Assembly: GCA_012523155.1 (NCBI GenBank)
Contig: JAAYJB010000204.1
Location: 1-6,024 of the forward strand
Direction: 5' to 3'
Source: Synergistaceae bacterium
GTDB lineage: Bacteria; Synergistota; Synergistia; Synergistales; Aminobacteriaceae
Length of the DNA: 6,024 nt
Under the pieces are notes generated by a model. The model searched no databases, was not told the origin of the DNA, and saw only the letters and a program-made list of their open reading frames with translations. Both the position numbers and the translations under genes were made by a program. Position 1 is the stretch's first letter, and every line of letters begins with the position of its first letter. This document shows positions 1 through 5,353 of this stretch, in pieces.

Positions 1-384
1 ATCGGCCTTCACCATTGGGCGCTGCGGGATATCAAGCCCGGGAATAGGGAAGGTACCGTCAACTATGACCACATCAAAACACCTTGGGAGTTTCCGGACG
101 CTCCGTCCCATGGCCCAGAGAGAAGCACGGAGTATATTCATTGCATCGATTCTCGCAGGAGAAGCGGCCTGGGCACGCCAGACGACTCCCAGGGAAACCA
201 TGCGTTCAAAAAGGAACTCCCTCCTGCGCGGGGTTAGTTTCTTCGAATCAGTCAGGCCGAGAGAAAGCAGCTCCCTTTCCTGTTCCACGGTGAGATAGAC
301 CGCTGCAGCCACGACCGGACCGGCAAGGGGGCCCCTTCCCGCCTCATCGGTACCAGCGACCCGCCCCATGCCGCTCAGATCCAT
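1..384 (-). CDS. rnhB: Ribonuclease HII, N-terminal 128 codons (cut by window edge)
   Basis: RNase HII cleaves the RNA strand of RNA/DNA hybrids, including single ribonucleotides misincorporated in DNA, in the cytoplasm. The visible 128 residues carry the family signature DEAGRGPLAGPVVAAAV near residues 13-29, supplying the first two metal-binding acids (Asp-Glu). They also carry TDSKKLTPRRRE (about 46-57) and the later VDGTFPIPG with its catalytic Asp near residue 109, followed by QRPMVKAD at the cut edge. Family proteins are about 200 residues, so roughly the last third lies to the left of the window. I chose the ATG at 384-382: it overlaps the end of rbgA by 10 nt and has a GGGGGA ribosome site just upstream. 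A second in-frame ATG at 369-367 is possible. It is the last visible gene of the lepB-rbgA-rnhB run. Identity is very secure. Confidence 0.95.
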   Translation of the reverse strand, partial: MDLSGMGRVAGTDEAGRGPLAGPVVAAAVYLTVEQERELLSLGLTDSKKLTPRRREFLFERMVSLGVVWRAQAASPARIDAMNILRASLWAMGRSVRKLPRCFDVVIVDGTFPIPGLDIPQRPMVKAD

Positions 385-1205
385 TGAGGATCCCCCGGAA
401 GCTCCAGTGTAACAGGTCCCAGCCTGCCCGAGGAAAAAGCCTCCACGAAACGACGCCCCGCAGAAAGGGTATCGACAATGCCGCCTGAAACAAGACATCC
501 GAGTCTTTTGCCTATGGACTCAAGCACTTCTTCTCCGGATTCACCGGAAGGAGCCCGAACTCCCCACTTTTCCTCAACCATTCCCCACAGATCCCTGCTC
601 CTGAGGACATTGATCAGGTCCAGGGCTATCACGTCATAACCGCCTATAACATCAGATTTACTGCTGCCGAGCCACGCGAGGCACCTCTGTACGGCATCAC
701 CGGATCTTGGATCGAGAATACCCGGAGTATCCACTACAAGAAAACCGCTTCCCTTGTACCAGGAAACCCCCCTTGTGATCCCGGGAATTCCTCCGACCTG
801 TGCGGAGGATTTGCCGACAAGAGCATTCAGCAGCATGGATTTACCGACGTTCGGAATGCCGACCACCGCAAGGCGCACTTCCCTGTGAGATGGGCCGAGA
901 GGGAGAAGATCTTTTCGGATGTGCTCCATTTTCGGCTTCAGGAGGTTTACCGCCCAGCACATCTTTCCTGCCCCTGAAAACCAGGAAAGCCACCTGGCCG
1001 TGGCTTTTTCATCCGCCAGGTCTTTTTTTGAGAGAACGACACCCACAGGACAGATCCGTGACAGTTCGTCCGTCACGGGAGAAGAAGTGACAAGAGGGGC
1101 TCGGGCGTCGCGGACCTCCAAAATGACATCCAGTTTCCCGGCCAGTTCCGAAAGCTTTCGCTTCCCCTTGGCCATGTGACCGGGATACCAGACAGTGCGC
1201 CCCAA
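375..1205 (-). CDS. rbgA: Ribosome biogenesis GTPase RbgA (YlqF)
   Basis: RbgA is a circularly permuted GTPase that acts in late assembly of the 50S ribosomal subunit. The 276 residues match the usual family length (about 280). The hallmark N-terminus WYPGHMAKGKR is at 6-16. GTPase motifs appear in permuted order: G4 as SKKD (59-62), G1/P-loop GIPNVGKS (116-123), G2 around PGITR (141-145) and G3 DTPG (159-162), then a C-terminal helical domain that in the family contacts rRNA. The oddity is G4: the family has NKxD, here the Asn is Ser. The start is TTG at 1205-1203, directly after the lepB stop (TGA at 1208-1206), so translation is probably coupled. The next Met (residue 11) lies inside the conserved N-terminus and would truncate it. 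The gene overlaps rnhB by 10 nt at its end. Confidence 0.95.
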   Translation of the reverse strand: MGRTVWYPGHMAKGKRKLSELAGKLDVILEVRDARAPLVTSSPVTDELSRICPVGVVLSKKDLADEKATARWLSWFSGAGKMCWAVNLLKPKMEHIRKDLLPLGPSHREVRLAVVGIPNVGKSMLLNALVGKSSAQVGGIPGITRGVSWYKGSGFLVVDTPGILDPRSGDAVQRCLAWLGSSKSDVIGGYDVIALDLINVLRSRDLWGMVEEKWGVRAPSGESGEEVLESIGKRLGCLVSGGIVDTLSAGRRFVEAFSSGRLGPVTLELPGDPQWI

Positions 1206-1748
1206 TCAGTCCACCGTCCCTATCCTGTTCAATGGCCAGTACCTGAGGAACACGGGGCCTCGAATGTTTTGTTTCGGGACAAATCCCCAGAACCGGCTGT
1301 CCTGGGAATTGGGACGGTTATCGCCCATGGCGAAATAATGGTTTTCCGGAATTTTCACGGGAACTTCCGGGAAAACAGGTCCGGCATTGAGCGAAAAGGC
1401 ATCGTGGTTCTTCACGTACTCTTCCCTGAGGGCCTGCCCGTTGACATAGACTATTCCTCCCCGAATCTCCAGGGTATCTCCGGGAAGGCCGATTATTCTC
1501 TTGACAAAATCTCTCTTGGGATCAACGGGATACTTGAACACAAAAAGCTGGCCCCGTTTCGGCTCTGAGAACGTGTACCAGAATTTTGCCACGAGGACCC
1601 TGTCGCCGACTTCAAGGGTTGGGATCATGGAACCGCTCGGGATCCAGAACGCCTGGACCACGAAGGTCCTGAGGATCAGGGCCAGTACAAGAGCCCACAG
1701 GACAGTCTCGATCGTCTCTCTCCACCAGGGTTTGGTTGCTGCAGCCAT
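1206..1748 (-). CDS. lepB: Signal peptidase I (leader peptidase)
   Basis: This membrane serine protease removes signal peptides from exported preproteins on the outer face of the cytoplasmic membrane. The 180-residue protein has one N-terminal membrane segment (about 13-35), typical of the short Gram-positive-style enzymes. Next come box B SGSMIPTLEVGD with nucleophile Ser40, box D DFVKRIIGLPGD with general-base Lys83, and box E GDNRPNSQDSR (142-152). All catalytic residues are present. The start ATG at 1748-1746 is set by GGAGG at 1761-1757; an upstream in-frame ATG at 1796 would add 16 residues but lacks this ribosome site. The stop abuts the rbgA TTG start. An 87 nt gap separates it from the prepilin gene and contains a good promoter, so it likely has its own transcription. 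Substrates could include the upstream operon's export clients, but it is probably the general enzyme. Confidence 0.95.
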   Translation of the reverse strand: MAAATKPWWRETIETVLWALVLALILRTFVVQAFWIPSGSMIPTLEVGDRVLVAKFWYTFSEPKRGQLFVFKYPVDPKRDFVKRIIGLPGDTLEIRGGIVYVNGQALREEYVKNHDAFSLNAGPVFPEVPVKIPENHYFAMGDNRPNSQDSRFWGFVPKQNIRGPVFLRYWPLNRIGTVD

Positions 1749-1756
1749 AAAATAAA

Positions 1757-1761
1757 CCTCC
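1757..1761 (-). promoter_or_regulatory. Ribosome binding site deciding the lepB start
   Basis: GGAGG read on the minus strand, eight bases before the ATG at 1748. It selects the internal Met of the longer open frame, giving the N-terminus MAAATKPWW directly before the membrane segment. Confidence 0.8.
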
Positions 1762-1810
1762 GTTTCAGCTATGCGCGCCGCGAGATGAAAAATCATAATG
1801 CCAGTTTTCT

Positions 1811-1839
1811 TTTATACCCCCAATGGAGCATACTTTCAA
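1811..1839 (-). promoter_or_regulatory. Sigma70-type promoter for lepB-rbgA-rnhB
   Basis: On the minus strand a -35 box TTGAAA (1839-1834) and a -10 box TATAAA (1816-1811) are separated by exactly 17 bp. Each differs little from consensus. The -35 box overlaps the prepilin stop codon (TGA at 1838-1836). Transcription would start near 1804, leaving a leader of about 55 nt before lepB. This is a sequence-only prediction but the match and placement are good. Confidence 0.6.
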
Positions 1840-2363
1840 TCCTTGGGAGGAGTATCTCTGTATGAAACCCTGCAATAGGGAGAGATAATTATGTAGTGCA
1901 AAGGACGCCTGCGGTCCGGGGATGCATTTATTTCTATCGTCAACGCAGGAGAAAGGGTATTCCATTTCGGAGAAAAAACGCACCATTTGGGCGAAGCACT
2001 CCTGTTGGTAAACCAGATCCTGTCGTTCCCCCGATAGATTTCTTCTTCGTGGGGATCGGCCCAGACAACCTTGAAAGATCTTTTCGGGACCGAGGGCGAG
2101 GCCACGTACAGTGAAAATGATCTCCCTGACAGCATGGCCTTGTAAAAAATACGCTGCAGCCAGGCAGCCGCGTATTTCCCCTCACGCTTTACCGTCTCCC
2201 TGGACGGAGGGCCGTAGAGCACCGGATACAGGCTGAGGGAGACACCCCCGAACAGCACACCGCAAATGAGAAGTACCGCAAGGAGTTCCACAAGGGTAAC
2301 CCCTGACCGACGGCAAAGGGGAAACCTCAGGGAGGTTCCCCCTTTTTTGGCTGTACAATTCAC
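1836..2363 (-). CDS. Type IV prepilin-like protein (FimT/GspH-type minor pseudopilin)
   Basis: The protein has a class III signal: a basic leader ending CRRSG, then VTLVELLAVLLICGVLFGG. Prepilin peptidase would cut after Gly21, leaving Val +1 and the conserved Glu at +5 (residue 26), followed by a hydrophobic helix to about residue 48. After it, a helix (about 58-78, AAAWLQRIFYKAMLSGRSF) resembles the FimT/GspH minor-pilin pattern, then a beta-rich C-terminus with two cysteines (128, 164) that could form a disulfide. The length is 175 residues, 154 after processing. The start GTG at 2363-2361 shares four bases (GTGA) with the iorB stop, implying translational coupling; the ribosome site is weak. 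It probably sits in the inner membrane or in a pilus/type II-like filament (competence, secretion or pili). No other pilus gene is visible. The subfamily is uncertain; the prepilin nature is firm. Confidence 0.85.
   Translation of the reverse strand: MNCTAKKGGTSLRFPLCRRSGVTLVELLAVLLICGVLFGGVSLSLYPVLYGPPSRETVKREGKYAAAWLQRIFYKAMLSGRSFSLYVASPSVPKRSFKVVWADPHEEEIYRGNDRIWFTNRSASPKWCVFSPKWNTLSPALTIEINASPDRRRPLHYIIISPYCRVSYRDTPPKD
2318..2348 (+). terminator. Terminator-like hairpin inside the prepilin leader codons
   Basis: On the plus strand GGGGAAACCTC (2318-2328), loop AGG, then GAGGTTCCCCC (2332-2342) and six T (2343-2348). Ten or so pairs form with one A/C mismatch or bulge. Read plus-ward it is a formal intrinsic terminator, though no plus-strand gene precedes it, so it would only stop antisense transcription. 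In the sense (minus) transcript the same stem forms after an A-tract, is followed by only three U, and spans the first codons of the prepilin gene. There it could dampen expression relative to iorAB. Confidence 0.35.
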
Positions 2364-2923
2364 TGTCCCGATGAAATCGAGTCGTACCCGAGCCGGAAAA
2401 CCTTCATGTTGGCATCCTCGAACTTCGACGGAGACAGTTCTTTTACTGCCCGGGAGACTTCTTCGAACGTCAGGCCGCTGATGTTTGCACCGCACATGGC
2501 CCCCATAAGGAGTACGTTGAGAAAGAGAAAATTGCCGCCCATGTGTTTTTTGAGCAGCTCGTATCCCGCAAGTGAATAGACGCGAATGGACCTGTCCTTC
2601 AGGAAAGCTGTGAGGCTGGAGTTTTTCATATCATCCTCTGAATGAACGTTGACCACCATGCTTCCGTTTTTTTTCAGAAAGTGGAGGTTTCTGATCCCTT
2701 CGTTCTGGTCGAATGCGAGGAGTATATCGGCATCTCCCGCCATGACCAGGGGACTGCGGTAATTTCCCACCTTGAAATGGCTGATCACCGATCCGCCGCG
2801 CTGGGCCATGCCGTGAACTTCGCTGCCCATGACCTGCTCTCCCCGTTCAACGGCGATTTTCCCAAGAATCCTGCTGGTGAAGAGGATACCCTGTCCGCCG
2901 ATACCAACGATGACGTACTGCAT
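2360..2923 (-). CDS. iorB: Indolepyruvate:ferredoxin oxidoreductase, beta subunit
   Basis: IorB is the small subunit of the enzyme that oxidatively decarboxylates aryl-pyruvates to aryl-acetyl-CoA and reduces ferredoxin in the cytoplasm. The 187 residues are a single gamma-type domain of the pyruvate/2-ketoisovalerate oxidoreductase family. They open with the MQYVIVGIGGQGILFTSRIL nucleotide/CoA-binding-like loop (GIGGQG, 7-12) and the conserved EVHGMAQRGGSV (35-46), then a central FDQNE (71-75). The length fits the family (about 190-200). The start ATG at 2923-2921 lies one base after the iorA stop and is preceded by GAGGAGGGGG, which rules out the longer open frame extending into iorA. Its stop overlaps the prepilin start. 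With the adjacent alpha subunit the identification is secure; a related 2-oxoacid specificity cannot be excluded from sequence alone. Confidence 0.94.
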   Translation of the reverse strand: MQYVIVGIGGQGILFTSRILGKIAVERGEQVMGSEVHGMAQRGGSVISHFKVGNYRSPLVMAGDADILLAFDQNEGIRNLHFLKKNGSMVVNVHSEDDMKNSSLTAFLKDRSIRVYSLAGYELLKKHMGGNFLFLNVLLMGAMCGANISGLTFEEVSRAVKELSPSKFEDANMKVFRLGYDSISSGQ

Positions 2924-2924
2924 C

Positions 2925-4781
2925 TTATTCCCCCTCCTCGGAAACTTCCACGATGGCCCCGTGGGGACAAACGGACAGGCAGACGCCGCAGGAAACGCAA
3001 AAACGTTCGTCAATATATGCCTTACCGCTTTCCTCGTTGAAAACAAGTCCGGGGCAGTTGAAGAAATTTATGCAGAACTTGCAGCCGATGCACTTCTCCG
3101 GATCGACCCGTACAGGGATCACAGGCTGCTGAAGCCTCAGGAGCATGCATGGATGTCTGAAAATGACTACGGCAGGTTCTTTCTTTTCTTTCGCGCTTTC
3201 CCACGCCTCTTTTATGGCTTCCTTTCCGGCAGCCACGTCATAGGCCGCTACGGTCCTGACGTGAGAAACCCCGCATCCCCGGCAGACCCCTTCTATGTCC
3301 ACTTTTCGCCCCTCGTCGCCCTTCCGCAGCTTCTCCCCTACTCCCGGGTTGGCCTGGCCGCCGGTCATCGCGGTTGTACTGTTGTCGAGGATTGCAAGAA
3401 CAAAGGGGTGCCTGTTGTACACCGCGCTGACAAGCCCTGGAATTCCCATGTGGAAAAACGTTGAATCACCGATAGTGCTCACAACGGGCCGGTCGATCCC
3501 GGCAACCTTGTGGGCAAGGGTGAGGCCTGATCCCATCGTTACCGAGCCCCCCATATCGATGATGGCATCCACTGCCTTCTGGTTGACTCCGAGGGAATAG
3601 CATCCTATATCCGAAGGATTCACCGCGTTGGGCAGTGCCTGGCGGATCGAGAAGAAACTTGCCCTGTGTGGACAACCCGGGCAGAGCATGGGTTTTCTGG
3701 GGGTGATCCCGAGTTCTTCGAGTGTATCCTTGAGCATGCTGTCTGCTCCTGACGGACTTTCGATCCCCAGTATGTCAGCCAGGATACCGGCAACAACTTC
3801 CGGAAGAAGCTCTCCGGCACCGGGGACAACTCCGTTCCATCGTCCCATTATTTTTGTCCTGTCGGGGATCTGCATTTCCATAACGGGATATGTTTCTTCG
3901 AGGAAAAGGACCCTGGGATGTTTTTCGATGAAATCAGTGACCATTTTTACAGGGAGAGGATGGGGAGTACCGATCTTGAGTACGGCAACATCCTCTCTCC
4001 CCAGGCTCTTGAGGATATCGGAGACTATGGAGAATGAAACGCCCGAGGCAACGATGCCGAGAACGCTCTCTTTTTTTGCGGGAACTTCGTAGTTGTATTT
4101 TCTGAACTCAGTTTCAAAAGCTGCACGGATCTCTTCAAGCTTCGCGTTAAGTTTCGGGTGGTTGACCCTGACTTTTGCAGGAAGGCAGACCCACCGCGAT
4201 GGATCCTTTTCAAACTTCACCTCGCCTTTGAAAGGCAGTATCTCACCGAGTTCCACGTCCTGACGGCAGTGGTCCACCCGTACGCTCGGACGGAGCATTG
4301 CGGTCACGTGAAAGCGTTCCGAGAGGTCAAAGGCGTCGAATACCATCTCCTTCGCCTCGGACGCTGACGACGGGTCAAAACAGGGAATCTTTGCGAACAT
4401 TGCAAAATGCCTGCTGTCCTGCTCCGTCTGGGAACTGTGAGGCCCCGGGTCATCCGCCACCACAAGGAGAAATCCTCCCTTGAGGTCGTACAGGGCAGAA
4501 CTCATGAAAGGGTCCGCGGCAACGTTGAGACCAACCTGTTTCATTACGGCACATGAACGGGAGCCGGTGAACGATGCTGCTGCCGCCATTTCAAAGGCAA
4601 CTTTTTCGTTCACTCCCCATTCTACCGCCATGGGAGACCCCATCTCGTCAGCAAATTTTGCAACTGCCGGCAAAATTTCCGACGATGGTGTTCCGGGATA
4701 GGCGCACGCTACGAGGCATCCGGCCTCAACTATTCCCCTTGCAATGGCTTCATTTCCAAGCAGTATGGCTTTAGTGCTCAC
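2925..4781 (-). CDS. iorA: Indolepyruvate:ferredoxin oxidoreductase, alpha subunit
   Basis: IorA is the catalytic, thiamine-diphosphate and iron-sulfur subunit that turns indolepyruvate or other aryl-pyruvates plus CoA into aryl-acetyl-CoA, CO2 and reduced ferredoxin. From the GTG start it has 618 residues. An N-terminal pyrimidine-binding domain starts LLGNEAIARG and has AYPGTPSSE (27-35). A middle linker domain follows, then the C-terminal TPP domain with CPGCPHR (367-373), GDSTF (438-442), an Asn at 467 and MTGGQ (472-476). The tail carries two [4Fe-4S] sites: Cys564/567/570/576 and Cys595/598/601/605. The first cluster has five residues before its last Cys instead of the classic three. 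The start is ambiguous: GTG at 4781 has GGAGGTG nine bases upstream and gives the family-like N-terminus; ATG at 4802 overlaps the ybgC stop (ATGA) but has only a GGGGA directly abutting it. iorB follows after one base. Confidence 0.95.
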   Translation of the reverse strand: MSTKAILLGNEAIARGIVEAGCLVACAYPGTPSSEILPAVAKFADEMGSPMAVEWGVNEKVAFEMAAAASFTGSRSCAVMKQVGLNVAADPFMSSALYDLKGGFLLVVADDPGPHSSQTEQDSRHFAMFAKIPCFDPSSASEAKEMVFDAFDLSERFHVTAMLRPSVRVDHCRQDVELGEILPFKGEVKFEKDPSRWVCLPAKVRVNHPKLNAKLEEIRAAFETEFRKYNYEVPAKKESVLGIVASGVSFSIVSDILKSLGREDVAVLKIGTPHPLPVKMVTDFIEKHPRVLFLEETYPVMEMQIPDRTKIMGRWNGVVPGAGELLPEVVAGILADILGIESPSGADSMLKDTLEELGITPRKPMLCPGCPHRASFFSIRQALPNAVNPSDIGCYSLGVNQKAVDAIIDMGGSVTMGSGLTLAHKVAGIDRPVVSTIGDSTFFHMGIPGLVSAVYNRHPFVLAILDNSTTAMTGGQANPGVGEKLRKGDEGRKVDIEGVCRGCGVSHVRTVAAYDVAAGKEAIKEAWESAKEKKEPAVVIFRHPCMLLRLQQPVIPVRVDPEKCIGCKFCINFFNCPGLVFNEESGKAYIDERFCVSCGVCLSVCPHGAIVEVSEEGE

Positions 4782-4790
4782 TGTACACAA

Positions 4791-4797
4791 CACCTCC
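4791..4797 (-). promoter_or_regulatory. Ribosome binding site favouring the GTG start of iorA
   Basis: GGAGGTG on the minus strand, nine bases before GTG at 4781. It lies inside the coding region if translation begins at the ATG at 4802, so its presence argues for the later start. Confidence 0.55.
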
Positions 4798-4798
4798 G

Positions 4799-5209
4799 TC
4801 ATTCCCCGAGCGTCTCTATCCATCGACGCAGCGGATTATCTCCTCGCAGGATCTTTCCTTTCCTGTCAACGAATGCATGCCTGGTCCAGCCCGATGCGAT
4901 AGGTTTGCGGTCAGGTTCACGTTCTATGCGACATTCAAATACCACGCTGCTGGATTTCATTTCACCAATTTTTGTGTAAACAGTTATCTGATCTTCATAT
5001 CTGGCAGGGTGCCTGTAACGGCAATGAGATTCCACCACCGGAAGAAAGACACCCTCTGCCTCCCAGTCGGCGTAGGATTTGCCGAAGGCACGGCAGAACT
5101 CTGTTCTGCCCACTTCGAACCAGTACAGATAATTCGCGTAATAGACTACGCCCATCTGGTCTGTATCTCCGTAGCGGACTCTCAACGTGAACGGAATTTC
5201 GGAGGACAC
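4799..5209 (-). CDS. Acyl-CoA thioesterase, YbgC/FadM (4HBT hotdog) family
   Basis: Small hotdog-fold enzymes of this family hydrolyse acyl-CoA or 4-hydroxybenzoyl-CoA-type thioesters, usually as cytoplasmic tetramers. The 136 residues are normal family length. The active-site signature is RYGDTDQMGVVYYANYLYWF, with catalytic Asp17 and the helix leading to EVGRTEF (32-38). The core then runs through VESHCRYRHPARYEDQITVYT, a typical strand pattern. The start is GTG at 5209-5207 with GGGAGGTG five bases upstream (5222-5215). The stop either overlaps an alternative iorA ATG or lies 17 nt before the preferred GTG, so it is clearly in the iorAB operon. That position suggests a possible role in releasing CoA from aryl-acetyl-CoA, but E. 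coli YbgC homologues sit with tol-pal genes and act on other substrates. Family assignment is firm, substrate unknown. Confidence 0.9.
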   Translation of the reverse strand: MSSEIPFTLRVRYGDTDQMGVVYYANYLYWFEVGRTEFCRAFGKSYADWEAEGVFLPVVESHCRYRHPARYEDQITVYTKIGEMKSSSVVFECRIEREPDRKPIASGWTRHAFVDRKGKILRGDNPLRRWIETLGE

Positions 5210-5214
5210 CGGAA

Positions 5215-5222
5215 CACCTCCC
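5215..5222 (-). promoter_or_regulatory. Ribosome binding site for the thioesterase gene
   Basis: GGGAGGTG on the minus strand, five bases before the GTG at 5209. It supports this non-ATG start. An upstream GCCTCC element in the leader could pair with it (see the leader inverted repeat). Confidence 0.75.
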
Positions 5223-5238
5223 AGGGAAGAGAAAAGAT

Positions 5239-5285
5239 GCCTCCTGCAGAAAGAGCAGCATTAAAAAATATAGAGTTCAGGAGGC
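5239..5285 (-). other. Inverted repeat in the thioesterase-iorAB leader
   Basis: In the minus-strand transcript GCCTCCTG (5285-5278) and CAGGAGGC (5246-5239) form a perfect 8 bp stem around a 31 nt loop. The 3' arm contains AGGAGG, a Shine-Dalgarno-like sequence with no suitable start codon after it; the true site GGGAGGTG follows 16 nt later. A smaller competing stem CTGC/GCAG shares bases with the 3' arm. The 5' arm could therefore pair with either the decoy or the true ribosome site. No known riboswitch class was recognised. Confidence 0.45.
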
Positions 5286-5304
5286 TAATACAATCTTTTC
5301 TGTA

Positions 5305-5310
5305 ATTATA
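5305..5310 (-). promoter_or_regulatory. Probable -10 box for thioesterase-iorA-iorB-prepilin
   Basis: A perfect TATAAT (5310-5305) on the minus strand. An alternative register is TGG followed by TATATA, an extended -10 form. The -35 region at 17 bp (TTCCTT, 5333-5328) is poor, which suggests either extended -10 use or activator dependence. The leader to the GTG would be about 90 nt. Confidence 0.5.
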
Positions 5311-5330
5311 TACCATATCTCATCTAGAAG

Positions 5331-5344
5331 GAATAAATTTATTC
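5331..5344. promoter_or_regulatory. 14 bp perfect palindrome, possible operator
   Basis: GAATAAATTTATTC reads identically on both strands. It lies just upstream of the TATAAT at 5310-5305 and overlaps the expected -35 zone, in the gap between two minus-strand genes. The lack of a loop and T-tract argues against a terminator; a dimeric-repressor or activator site is possible. AT-rich palindromes can also arise by chance. Confidence 0.4.
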
Positions 5345-5353
5345 ATCGGCTGC

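Noticed and set aside
1176..1568. Plus-strand open frame opposite lepB
   Set aside because: The opposite strand encodes all signal peptidase motifs; the plus-strand product has no family features.
2364..2495. Longer N-terminus for the prepilin gene
   Set aside because: It would lie almost entirely inside iorB in another frame and place the prepilin cleavage site over 60 residues from the start; the GTG on the iorB stop gives a normal 21-residue leader.
2829..3464. Long plus-strand open frame (211 codons) opposite iorA/iorB
   Set aside because: It is the antisense shadow of well-conserved iorAB codons and shows no recognisable domain or ribosome site.
4995..5261. Possible 88-residue minus-strand leader protein starting at ATG 5261
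   Set aside because: No ribosome site precedes the ATG, and most of it overlaps the thioesterase gene in another frame with a low-complexity Arg/Leu/Gly/Ser-rich product.
5331..5344. Palindrome as a terminator for the CoA-binding gene
   Set aside because: It is AT-only apart from the end bases, has no loop and no T-tract, so a stable terminator hairpin is unlikely.
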